DNA from: Stigmatella aurantiaca DW4/3-1
GTDB lineage: Bacteria; Myxococcota; Myxococcia; Myxococcales; Myxococcaceae
Direction: 5' to 3'
DNA: 64,000 nt
Assembly (NCBI RefSeq): GCF_000165485.1
Contig: NC_014623.1
Location: 7,892,893 to 7,956,892 of the forward strand
The notes beneath the pieces are model-generated. The model made no database searches and was not told the DNA's origin. It saw nothing but the letters and a program-made list of their open reading frames with translations. A program made the translations under genes and the position numbers. This document shows, one piece after another, positions 8,410 through 16,825 of the stretch (the stretch's first letter is position 1; the number at the start of each line of letters is the position of its first letter).

Positions 8410-9423
8410 TCATGGCACGCCCCCCACCAGCAGCGCGAGGTTCGGGGGCAAAACCTGCGTCAGCCACGGGCCCAGCAGCAGGATCTCCAGGCCCGCCAGG
8501 GCCAACCACGGACCGAAGGGGATGTTCGTCTTGCCCGGCACCCAATCGACCTCCTGTCCCGCCTCATCCTTCGGCTCATCCGGAATGGGCTGAAACAACA
8601 GGCAGACAGGAACCCCGGCCAGGCGGCGCCACCAGGGCAAGCCGGGCTTCAGAAACTCCCACGTCATCGTCAGCTCGGGCTCGGGCGCCTCTTGCTCCTC
8701 CTGAGCGGCCCCCTGCCCCTCCGCCCGTGGGCCGGCCCGCCCGGTGAGGGCGATCAGCAAGATGCCCACCACCGCCCCCTGGAACGACGAGAGAAAGAGG
8801 ATCCCCAACAACGACTTCCACGACAGGAAGCCCCCCAGCATCGCCACCAGGTATTTGTCGCCGCCGCCCATCGCCTCCTTCCTCAACAACGTCCACCCCA
8901 GGTACTCCATCAACCGGAAGACCAGGAACCCCACCGCCGCCCCCACCGCCGCATCGCGCAGCGCCTCCGCGCCCTGGACCCCCGCGAGCCCCACGCCCAG
9001 GACGATTCCCGGCACCGTGAGCGAGAAGGGAAGGATCCAATGCTCGAGATCGATAAAGGTGAGCGGGATCAGCAGGGTGATGAGCACGAGCCCGGAGACC
9101 AGTTCCCAGGAGACGCCAAAGCGCCGCAGGCAGGCCAGGAAGAGCAGCCCCGTGGCCAGTTCCACCAAAGGGTAGCGGGGAGAAATGGGCGCCCCACACC
9201 CCCGGCAACGGCCCCGGAGCACCAACCACGAGACGAGCGGGATGTTGTCGTACCAGGTGAGCGTATAGCCACACTTTGGGCACCGCGAGCGGGGACGGAC
9301 GATGCTTTGCCCGGCGGGGACACGGGCGATGACGACATTCAGGAAGCTGCCGACGCACAGGCCCAGGATGAAGAGCCAGATCGCCAGCAACGTGGTGGGA
9401 AAGGGGATTTGCTCCGGGTCCAT
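8410..9423 (-). CDS. pilD: PilD, prepilin peptidase / N-methyltransferase
   Basis: Polytopic inner-membrane aspartic protease that removes the leader from type IV prepilins and methylates the new N-terminus. Near the N-terminus two CxxC pairs (CPKCGY and CRGCGAP) form the zinc-binding methyltransferase loop. The two catalytic aspartates are seen in FIDLEHWILPF and GGGDKYL. The 337 aa are longer than the usual ~260-290 because of an insertion of about 70 residues, rich in Glu and Pro, just before the conserved IPFGPWLALAG segment. It is divergent from pilA across 219 bp. Confidence 0.95.
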   Translation of the reverse strand: MDPEQIPFPTTLLAIWLFILGLCVGSFLNVVIARVPAGQSIVRPRSRCPKCGYTLTWYDNIPLVSWLVLRGRCRGCGAPISPRYPLVELATGLLFLACLRRFGVSWELVSGLVLITLLIPLTFIDLEHWILPFSLTVPGIVLGVGLAGVQGAEALRDAAVGAAVGFLVFRLMEYLGWTLLRKEAMGGGDKYLVAMLGGFLSWKSLLGILFLSSFQGAVVGILLIALTGRAGPRAEGQGAAQEEQEAPEPELTMTWEFLKPGLPWWRRLAGVPVCLLFQPIPDEPKDEAGQEVDWVPGKTNIPFGPWLALAGLEILLLGPWLTQVLPPNLALLVGGVP

Positions 9424-9457
9424 AGATGAGGGAGGCGAGGCTAGCCGCTCCCGCTCA

Positions 9458-9494
9458 GGTGCCCAAATTCGTCGCCGGGTGCCAAAAATTGTCG
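9458..9494 (+). repeat. Tandem 17-bp direct repeats upstream of pilA
   Basis: Two similar 17-bp units, 9458-9474 (GGTGCCCAAATTCGTCG) and 9478-9494 (GGTGCCAAAAATTGTCG), share 14 of 17 bases and start exactly 20 bp apart, about two helical turns. They lie 76-112 bp upstream of the sigma-54 promoter, where bacterial enhancer-binding proteins such as PilR act. The sequence alone cannot show that PilR binds them. Confidence 0.5.
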
Positions 9495-9569
9495 ATCTCG
9501 CGGGAAGCTCTCGATTCTCTTTTTCCGCAGATCCGAAAGGATCAAGCCACTTAGCCCCCCTGGCGTAGA

Positions 9570-9585
9570 TGGCGCGACCTTTGCT
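9570..9585 (+). promoter_or_regulatory. Sigma-54 promoter of pilA
   Basis: TGGCGCGACCTTTGCT has the invariant GG and GC dinucleotides separated by 10 bases and fits the TGGCAC-N5-TTGC consensus with one mismatch in each conserved block at most. The predicted start near 9596 gives a leader of about 47 nt before the pilA ATG, with TAAGGAG at 9627-9633 as ribosome site. M. xanthus pilA is known to be sigma-54 and PilR dependent. Confidence 0.85.
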
Positions 9586-9642
9586 ATGACCTGAACCCGT
9601 CGTTCACCCCCAGTCCTCGCCGACTGTAAGGAGCATCAGATC

Positions 9643-10287
9643 ATGACCCAGACCCGTCGCAACCGTGGCTTCACCCTCATCGAGCTGATGATCGTGGTCG
9701 CCATCATCGGCATCCTGGCCGCCATCGCCATTCCGAACTTCATCCGGTTCCAGGCCCGCGCCCGCCAGTCCGAGGTGAACACCAACCTCAAGAGCCTCTT
9801 CACCGGTCTGCGCACCCAGCAGAAGATGCCCCCCGAGAGCATCCGCGCCACCGGCTTCGCCCCCGAGCGTGGCAACCGCTACACCTACAAGATTGGTGAC
9901 TGCGGCGCCATCGAGGACCGCGCGAACATCGACGCCGTGCAGCACAACGACGACACCTGCATCGGCGCCGACGTGTTCAAGTTCGGCACCGAGTTCCCGG
10001 ACGCCACGGGTAACTTCCCGACGGTCTCGCTGACCACCGTGCAGTGGAACCAGAAGGGCACGGACAACGGCCTGACCACCGACCCCGGCATCGAGGGCAC
10101 CAACGGCAGCTGGGACTTCCTGGCCTACGGCGCGGGCGACGTGGACAACACCACCAACGACGCCTCCGACAGCTGGTCGATCGCCTCCGCGGACGGCACC
10201 ATGTCCGCCGTGTGCCCCGCGAGCACCGATGAGAACGTCGCCGCCGGCGAGCCGTTCAACATCAGCAACGACGTGAACTGCCAGTAA
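9643..10287 (+). CDS. pilA: PilA, major type IV pilin (prepilin)
   Basis: Structural subunit of the pilus fibre. The short basic leader MTQTRRNRG ends at Gly9; PilD would cut before Phe10, giving mature [10 protein letters not shown] with the conserved Glu5. The hydrophobic assembly helix runs to about residue 40 and continues as an amphipathic helix ([14 protein letters not shown]). The globular head (about 60-214) is rich in Asp, Asn, Gly and Thr and has four cysteines, one of them in the C-terminal NDVNCQ, so disulfide loops are likely. Length 214 aa, as for myxobacterial PilA. Transcription is from the sigma-54 promoter at 9570 and probably ends mostly at the terminator at 10314. Confidence 0.97.
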   Translation: MTQTRRNRGFTLIELMIVVAIIGILAAIAIPNFIRFQARARQSEVNTNLKSLFTGLRTQQKMPPESIRATGFAPERGNRYTYKIGDCGAIEDRANIDAVQHNDDTCIGADVFKFGTEFPDATGNFPTVSLTTVQWNQKGTDNGLTTDPGIEGTNGSWDFLAYGAGDVDNTTNDASDSWSIASADGTMSAVCPASTDENVAAGEPFNISNDVNCQ

Positions 10288-10313
10288 TCGCCAGCTCACA
10301 TCCATTGCTTCGC

Positions 10314-10355
10314 AACAGGCCGGGATGAGCCTTCATCCCGGCCTGTTTGTATTTT
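10314..10355 (+). terminator. Intrinsic terminator between the two pilin genes
   Basis: A perfect 15-bp inverted repeat (arms 10314-10328 and 10333-10347, loop GCCT) is followed by a T-rich run (TTTGTATTTT). It ends 13 bp before the GTG of the second pilin gene, so pilA transcripts would mostly stop here and only read-through would reach the downstream pilin and perhaps pilGHI. Confidence 0.9.
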
Positions 10356-10368
10356 GGGAGGAACTCAC

Positions 10369-11007
<639 letters not shown>

Positions 11008-11085
11008 GCAAGCCCAGCACCGGCTTGCTCCTCCGCCCCAAACCGCTCGTGCGCCGGGCGATTTGCGGTTAAGGTGCCCCCCGCC

Positions 11086-12009
11086 ATGAAGTCCCTCATC
11101 CCTCTGGCACTGCTCTGCGTGGGGCTCGGCGGGGTGGCTGTGTTGTCCGAGCCACCGCGAGAGCCGCCGCGAGGCCCTTATCAGGCGCCCCTGCTCCCCC
11201 GGCTCGAGATGTTGCGCGTCCTCGGAGCAGGACAGCGCTCGCTCATCACCGATTACTACTGGCTACAAGCCATCCAGGCGGCAGGGCGCGGAGGGCAGAG
11301 CCGCGAAGCCACGCGCTACCTGGATCTCTTCTACTATGCGGATCTGGTCACGGACCTGGATCCCCAGTTTTTGAAGGTCTACCTGTACGCGGGCAATACC
11401 ATCCCCACCAACCTCGGCCGCGAGACGTGGGTGAACACCACGGAGGCCAGGAAGATCCTCGAGAAGGGGGTGAAGTACTTCCCCCAGGATTCCAACCTGC
11501 GCCTGTTCCTGGCGTACAACCTGAGCTACTTCCACAACGAGCATGCCGCCGCCGCGGAGCATCTGCGGATCGCCGCCACGATCCCCAACGCGAACCGGTT
11601 CATTCCCGAGATGGCTTCGCGGCTTCTGGCATTCAACCGCAGTTTCGATGCCGCCCTGGCGCTGGTGGAGTCCTTCCGGGATTCCGAACGGGACCCCGAG
11701 ATGCGTCAAATGTTCGACGAGCGTGTTCAGGAAATCCACCGGGAGCGGGTCCTCATCCAGATCGACGACGCCATCAAGGCCTTCCAGGCGCGCGAGAAGC
11801 GTCTGCCCCAATCGATTGGAGAGCTGGTGGCCCGCGGAGATCTTCCCCGTGTGCCGCAGGATCCCATGGGCGGCGTCATCTATATCGCCGAGGATGGGCG
11901 CAGCGCCTCGACCTCCAGTTCCCTGCGGCTGGAGCCCATCGACTACCGCAAGAAGGTTCTTGAGCAGAACAAAGCAGCCGCCACCCAAGACGCACCGAAT
12001 TCCCCATGA
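11086..12009 (+). CDS. pilG: PilG, accessory component of the pilus ABC transporter
   Basis: By position (before the ABC ATPase pilH and permease pilI) this is PilG, required with PilHI for normal pilus assembly in M. xanthus. The 307-aa protein has an N-terminal signal anchor (MKSLIPLALLCVGLGGVAVL) and then a helical TPR-like body (tyrosine-rich DYYWLQAIQA, RYLDLFYYADLVTDLDP, and DSNLRLFLAYNLSYF), so it is probably exported and membrane-tethered. I prefer ATG 11086 over GTG 11074 because it places the signal at the terminus. It overlaps pilH by ATGA. The biochemical role is unknown. Confidence 0.85.
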   Translation: MKSLIPLALLCVGLGGVAVLSEPPREPPRGPYQAPLLPRLEMLRVLGAGQRSLITDYYWLQAIQAAGRGGQSREATRYLDLFYYADLVTDLDPQFLKVYLYAGNTIPTNLGRETWVNTTEARKILEKGVKYFPQDSNLRLFLAYNLSYFHNEHAAAAEHLRIAATIPNANRFIPEMASRLLAFNRSFDAALALVESFRDSERDPEMRQMFDERVQEIHRERVLIQIDDAIKAFQAREKRLPQSIGELVARGDLPRVPQDPMGGVIYIAEDGRSASTSSSLRLEPIDYRKKVLEQNKAAATQDAPNSP

Positions 12010-12977
12010 GCGCCACCGAGCCGCTGGCTATCGAGACCCGGGACCTGTCGAAGACGTACCGGCTGGGCTTCTGGATGAACAAACGGGTGCTGGCCCTTCA
12101 AGGGCTCACCCTCAACATTCAGCCTGGACAGGTCTATGGACTGCTCGGCCCCAACGGGGCTGGCAAGTCCACCACCATCAAGATCCTGATGAACCTCGTC
12201 CAAGCGACGAGCGGTTCGGCCTCCATCTTCGGGCACGCGCCGGACTCGAAGGAGGCCCGCCGCAACGTCGGCTTTCTGCCCGAGAACCCCGCCCCGTACG
12301 AGTACCTCACGGGCGAGGAGTTCGTGCGGCTGGCCGGGCAGCTCGTGGGCCTGAGCGGCCATGAGCTGGATGGCCGCGTCAAGGAAGTGCTGGGTTCGGT
12401 GGGAATGTCCCGGACCGCGAGCTTGCAGATCCGCCGCTACTCCAAGGGCATGGTCCAGCGCATCGGCCTGGCGCAGGCCATCGTGGGCCGTCCCAAGCTG
12501 CTGGTGCTGGACGAGCCCACGAGCGGGTTGGATCCCGTCGGCCGGCGGGAGATCCGGGATCTCATCCTCCAGGAGCGCGAGCGCGGCACCACGGTGCTCT
12601 TCTGCACCCACATCATTCCGGATGTGGAAGCGCTCTGTAACCGGGTCGCGGTGCTCGTCAACGGCCGGCTGGCCCGGGAGGGCAGCGTGCAGGAGCTGCT
12701 CACCACGCAGGTGCCCGTGGTGGAGCTCACCATCGAAGGGCTGGGCTTGGAGGCCGTGCGCAGCCTGGGCCACCCGATCGAACAGGCACAGGATCTGACC
12801 AACCGCATCCTGGTCCGCGCGGGCAACGCGCACGTGCAGCCCCTGCTCAAGAGCGTGCTGGAGGCGGGCGGCCGGGTCACTCAGCTTCAATCGGCCCGCT
12901 TCTCCCTGGAGGATTTGTTCCTCCAGGCGATGAGCGAGGCCCGGCATGGGACCGTGGGAGGAGAAATCACATCATGA
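12006..12977 (+). CDS. pilH: PilH, ABC transporter ATP-binding protein
   Basis: Cytoplasmic ATPase of the PilGHI transporter (323 aa). Walker A is GPNGAGKSTT, the signature is YSKGMVQRIGL (a KGM variant of the LSGGQ motif, common in ABC-2 exporters), Walker B is LLVLDEPTSGLDP and the switch His is in CTHIIPD. A C-terminal extension of about 90 residues after the nucleotide-binding domain is typical of ABC-2 type ATPases. The start overlaps the pilG stop, and its own stop overlaps the pilI start, so the three are translationally coupled. Confidence 0.93.
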   Translation: MSATEPLAIETRDLSKTYRLGFWMNKRVLALQGLTLNIQPGQVYGLLGPNGAGKSTTIKILMNLVQATSGSASIFGHAPDSKEARRNVGFLPENPAPYEYLTGEEFVRLAGQLVGLSGHELDGRVKEVLGSVGMSRTASLQIRRYSKGMVQRIGLAQAIVGRPKLLVLDEPTSGLDPVGRREIRDLILQERERGTTVLFCTHIIPDVEALCNRVAVLVNGRLAREGSVQELLTTQVPVVELTIEGLGLEAVRSLGHPIEQAQDLTNRILVRAGNAHVQPLLKSVLEAGGRVTQLQSARFSLEDLFLQAMSEARHGTVGGEITS

Positions 12978-13744
12978 TGCGGCCGTTCCTCGCCCTCACG
13001 CTCAATGGCTTCCGGGAGGCCCGCCGCAACCGGGTCACGGTGGTGGTCGGCGCCTTCGCGTTCGGCCTCCTGGTGGCCTCCACGCTGCTCACCAACCTGA
13101 GCGTCTCCACGTTCGACCGGGTGCTCACCGACGTGGGCCTGGGCGTCATGAGCATCGTCCTGGTGCTGCTCGCCATCTTCCTGTCCAGCGGCATGCTGAG
13201 CCGGGAAATCGAGCGCAAGACGCTCTTCCTCATCGTCTCCAAGCCCATCTCCCGGGGACTGTTCCTCACGGCCCGCTTCGCGGGGAACATGTTGACGCTG
13301 GGGGTGCTGCTGGTGGCCATGGGCGCCCTGTTCTTCGCGCAGGTCGCGCTCTACGGCACGCTCATCACCGAGGCCCAGTTCGTGGCCATCGGCATGCTCT
13401 TCTTCGAGCTGCTGGTGCTCAGCAGCATCGGCTTCGCCATGTCCAGCTTCGCCAGCCAGATGGTGTCCGCCACGGTGACGGTGGGCGCGTTCTTCGCGGG
13501 GCACCTCAGTGGGGACATCTACGAGCTGTCGAGCAAGGCGGAGAGCAGCACCTTCCAATGGCTGGGCAAGGCCGTCTACTACGCACTGCCCAACCTCTCG
13601 CGGCTCAACTACCGCGTCCAGGCCACGTACGAGCTGCCCACGCCCCTGGGCGAGCTCGTCCCCTCCATGATCTACGCGGTGGCCTACGCCGCGGTGATGA
13701 TCGCCATCGCGGTCATCCTCTTCACGCGCCGCGACTTCAAGTAG
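12974..13744 (+). CDS. pilI: PilI, ABC-2 type permease
   Basis: Membrane subunit of the PilGHI transporter (256 aa). Six hydrophobic segments are visible, at about residues 20-42, 56-78, 108-130, 143-165, 170-190 (weaker) and 230-252. The N-terminal FLALTLNGFREARRNR stretch and SREIERKTLFLIVSKPISR between helices 2 and 3 are typical of ABC-2 permeases of the NosY/YhaP kind. It overlaps pilH by ATGA and converges on pilR across 70 bp; that gap is G+C rich with no clear T-tract terminator. Confidence 0.92.
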   Translation: MMRPFLALTLNGFREARRNRVTVVVGAFAFGLLVASTLLTNLSVSTFDRVLTDVGLGVMSIVLVLLAIFLSSGMLSREIERKTLFLIVSKPISRGLFLTARFAGNMLTLGVLLVAMGALFFAQVALYGTLITEAQFVAIGMLFFELLVLSSIGFAMSSFASQMVSATVTVGAFFAGHLSGDIYELSSKAESSTFQWLGKAVYYALPNLSRLNYRVQATYELPTPLGELVPSMIYAVAYAAVMIAIAVILFTRRDFK

Positions 13745-13814
13745 CCCGTTGAGGGGCCGCGGGGAGCCCTGCCGCCCCCGGCACGGCGGGGCCCCAGGCA
13801 CTGGCCCCGTCCAC

Positions 13815-15212
13815 CTACCCGCCCGCGGGCTCGCCGCCGTCCTCTCGCTCCGACAGGCCGTGCTTGGCCAGCCGGTACCGGAAGGAGCGGAAGCTCAGCC
13901 CCAGCAGCTCCGCGGCGCGCGTCTTCACCCCTTCTGAACGCTGAAGGGCCGCCACGAGGTAGCGCCGCTCCGCATCGTCCAGGTGACGCTCGAGCGAGAA
14001 GCCCACGGGCAGGGTCACCTCGCCCACCACCTGAGGCTCCGGCTCCCGCTCCCCCCTCAAAGCGGAGGGCAGGGTGTCGGGCCCCAGCGTGTCGCTGTCG
14101 GCGAGCGTGGCCGCGCGCTCCACGATGTTCTGCAGTTGGCGCACGTTGCCCGGAAAGACGTAACGCTCCAGCACCTGCACCGCCTCGGCGGAGAACTCCA
14201 GGTTGGGCCGTCCCAGCTCCTCGCGCATCTTCGCCAGGAAGTGCCGTGCCAGCAGCGAGATGTCGCCCTGCCGCTCCCGGAGCGGCGGCAAGTCCACGGT
14301 GATGACGTTGAGGCGGTAGAGCAGATCCTCCCGGAAACGCCCCGCCTTCACCTCCGCCTCCAACCGCTTGTTGGTGGCGGCCACCACCCGGGCCTGGAAG
14401 GGCACCTCGGTGGAGCTGCCCACGGGCTTCACCCGCCGCTCCTGCAACACGCGCAGCAGCTTCACCTGCGTGGCGAGCGGCACCTCGCCAATCTCGTCGA
14501 GGAACACCGTCCCCTCCCCCGCCGAGACGAGGATGCCGGAGCGATCCGTCTGAGCCCCCGTGAAGGCGCCCTTCACGTGGCCAAACAGCTCGCTCTCCAG
14601 GACGCCCTCGTTCAACGCCGCGCAATTGACGGGCAGGAACGGAGCGCCGGCCCGGGTGCTGCGCAGGTGGAGCGCCCGCGCCACCAGCTCCTTGCCCGTC
14701 CCGCTCTCCCCCGTGATGAGGACGGTGGTCCGGCTGGGGGCCACCTTCTCCACCAGCCCCCAGACCGCCTTCATCGCCTGGCTCTCTCCCACCCACAGCC
14801 CGCCACGGCCTCCGCTCAGCGAGCGGCGCAGTTGCCGGTTCTCCTCGCGCAACCCCCGCTTCTCCAGGGCCTTCTGGACGAGCAGCTTGAGCTCTTCGTT
14901 GTCGAACGGCTTGCAGATGTAGTCGTAGGCACCCGCCCGCATGGCCTCCACGGCGGCCGCGGGCGTGCCGAACGCGGTGATGAGGACCACCTCGGGCGGG
15001 GCGGCGAGCGCGCGCGCCGCCTTGAGCACGTTCAAGCCGCTGCCCTGCCCCAACTTCATGTCGGAGATGACCACGTCCACGCCGCTTCCTCCCAGCGTCT
15101 CGATGGCCGTCTTCTCGTTGCCCGCGAGGCTGACGCGATACCCCACCCGTGTCAGCAGCACCTCCAGGTACTCGCGCATCGACAGCTCGTCATCCACTAC
15201 TAGCACGTGCAC
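13815..15212 (-). CDS. pilR: PilR, sigma-54 response regulator of pilA
   Basis: NtrC-family activator (465 aa) that turns on pilA from the sigma-54 promoter. Receiver domain: VDDE acidic pair, phospho-acceptor Asp in VVISDMKLGQGSG, Lys in YICKPF. AAA+ domain: Walker A GESGTGKE, canonical GAFTGA loop, Walker B GTVFLDEIGE. The Fis-type helix-turn-helix is at the C-terminus (KTRAAELLGLSFRSFRYRL). It overlaps the 3' end of pilS by 23 bp. Confidence 0.95.
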   Translation of the reverse strand: MHVLVVDDELSMREYLEVLLTRVGYRVSLAGNEKTAIETLGGSGVDVVISDMKLGQGSGLNVLKAARALAAPPEVVLITAFGTPAAAVEAMRAGAYDYICKPFDNEELKLLVQKALEKRGLREENRQLRRSLSGGRGGLWVGESQAMKAVWGLVEKVAPSRTTVLITGESGTGKELVARALHLRSTRAGAPFLPVNCAALNEGVLESELFGHVKGAFTGAQTDRSGILVSAGEGTVFLDEIGEVPLATQVKLLRVLQERRVKPVGSSTEVPFQARVVAATNKRLEAEVKAGRFREDLLYRLNVITVDLPPLRERQGDISLLARHFLAKMREELGRPNLEFSAEAVQVLERYVFPGNVRQLQNIVERAATLADSDTLGPDTLPSALRGEREPEPQVVGEVTLPVGFSLERHLDDAERRYLVAALQRSEGVKTRAAELLGLSFRSFRYRLAKHGLSEREDGGEPAGG

Positions 15213-16782
15213 CTTGCATCTCCTCTGCTACCGCCAGCGGCAGCTCCACTGTGAATTCTGTTCCCGACCCCGGTGAGGACGTCACCTGGAGCCTGCCCTC
15301 GTGGGCCCTCACAATGGAATAGGCCGTGGCGAGTCCCAACCCCGTGCCCCCGCTGCGCGTGGTGAAGAATGGCTCGAAGATGCGCACCAGGTGGGCCTCT
15401 GGAATGGCTCCCGCCGAGTCCCACACGGCCAGCAGCACCTTCTGCTCCGCGCTCACCGACAAGGACACCCGCGTCCGGCCCTCCGGTCCCACGGCCTCGA
15501 AGGCATTGCGCAACAGGTTGAGCAGCACCTGACGCAGCTGATCCGGGTCCACCGAGGCCATCACCGGCCGCAGCTCCAGGCTCAGGTGGACGCCCCGGCG
15601 CAGCGGGTCCGCCTGGAGCATCTCCACCGTCTCCCGGATGAGCTCATCCAGGGCCGCGACCCGCCGCTGAGGCGGCGGCGGCCGGGCAAAGCGCAGAAAC
15701 TCCTCCACCAGCCGTGACAGCCGGTCCGACTCCCGCAGCAGAATGTTGGTGAGCCGGACCACGCTGGGGTCCTCCGCCCCATCCTGGGCCAGCATCTGCG
15801 CCGAGCCGCGCATCGCCGCCAACGGGTTGCGAATCTCATGGGCGAGCTGAGCCGCCAGCGTCCCCAGCGCCGCGAGCCGGTCAGCCCGCCGCAGCTCGTC
15901 CTCCGCGCGCCGCAGCGCCGTCAAATCCTGGAAGACGATGAGGCGGGAGGATTGGCCGGCCCCCTCCAGCGGGGCGAGCGTGAGCCCGAGGATGCGGGGT
16001 CCCCGGGGCGTCTCCACCTTCAGCTCGGCGCGGGGCACCCGCTCCAGGCCGCGCAAGCCCGGCAGCAGCGCCTCCACGGACATGTTCTTCGCCGTGGTGT
16101 CGTCCAGGCCCAGGATGCTCAGGGCGGCCCGGTTGATGAAGGTGATTCTCCCTTCTTCCTCACAGGTCAGCAGTCCCGACGGCGTGCTGTCGAGGATCTG
16201 GCCATGCAGCGTGGACAGCCGCCGCAGATCCGCCTGGCTCGCGGACAACCGCCCACCCGCCGCCAGGAGCTGGCGGCTCAGGTAGCCGGCCAGGGCGGCA
16301 ATGAGGAAGTGCGCCAGGACGTTGCTGGCGAAGTTGAAGCCCGTGCGCGCCAGGATGGAGGAAGAGGCGGGCGCCCCGAGCCGCAGCAGGTGGTTCAGGA
16401 CGAGCACGCCGTACATCCCCGAGCAGGCGGCCGCCGTCACGAACGCGCCCCGCTGGGACAGGAGGATGGAGGCGCTGATGACCGCCAGCGAGTAGGTGAA
16501 GGAGAACGGAGAGTCGGCGCCGCCCGTCAGCGAGATGAGGCCGGAGGCGATGAGGATGTCGCCCCCCACCTGCACCGCCGCGGCGGACTTGCCCACCCGC
16601 CCGCGCCGCAGCCACAGCCCGTAGATGAGGGTGAGGACGTAGACAAGGCCGATGACCGCGAAGGCCAGCGAATCCCTGCGCGACAAGTCCTGCTGGGGCG
16701 CCGCCAGCAGCCGCAGGGCGGTGACGCCCAGCAGCAGCGTGGTCGCGACTGTCCGGAAGATGGACAGCCACGTCAGCCGCAC
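15190..16782 (-). CDS. pilS: PilS, membrane sensor histidine kinase for PilR
   Basis: Sensor kinase of 530 aa. I set the start at GTG 16782 (VRLTWLSIFRTVATT): the longer frame to 16896 would run into pilC and starts with low-complexity residues. Six hydrophobic helices occupy about residues 8-190, the PilS-type membrane module that in Pseudomonas senses pilin in the membrane. A PAS domain (about 210-310, STPSGLLTCEEEGRITFIN) precedes the H-box LAHEIRNPLAAMRGS, the N box (LLNLLRNAFEAV), F box FEPFFTTRSG and G2 GTGLGLATA. It lies 43 bp after pilC. Confidence 0.92.
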   Translation of the reverse strand: MRLTWLSIFRTVATTLLLGVTALRLLAAPQQDLSRRDSLAFAVIGLVYVLTLIYGLWLRRGRVGKSAAAVQVGGDILIASGLISLTGGADSPFSFTYSLAVISASILLSQRGAFVTAAACSGMYGVLVLNHLLRLGAPASSSILARTGFNFASNVLAHFLIAALAGYLSRQLLAAGGRLSASQADLRRLSTLHGQILDSTPSGLLTCEEEGRITFINRAALSILGLDDTTAKNMSVEALLPGLRGLERVPRAELKVETPRGPRILGLTLAPLEGAGQSSRLIVFQDLTALRRAEDELRRADRLAALGTLAAQLAHEIRNPLAAMRGSAQMLAQDGAEDPSVVRLTNILLRESDRLSRLVEEFLRFARPPPPQRRVAALDELIRETVEMLQADPLRRGVHLSLELRPVMASVDPDQLRQVLLNLLRNAFEAVGPEGRTRVSLSVSAEQKVLLAVWDSAGAIPEAHLVRIFEPFFTTRSGGTGLGLATAYSIVRAHEGRLQVTSSPGSGTEFTVELPLAVAEEMQGARASSG

Positions 16783-16825
16783 CCGCAGGTCATGCTCGCC
16801 CGGTGAAGGGACGGGCCCCGCAGCC

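Noticed and set aside
13745-13814. G+C-rich pairing between pilI and pilR stops
   Set aside because: Several overlapping foldings are possible in very G+C-rich sequence and there is no T-tract; not a supportable terminator.
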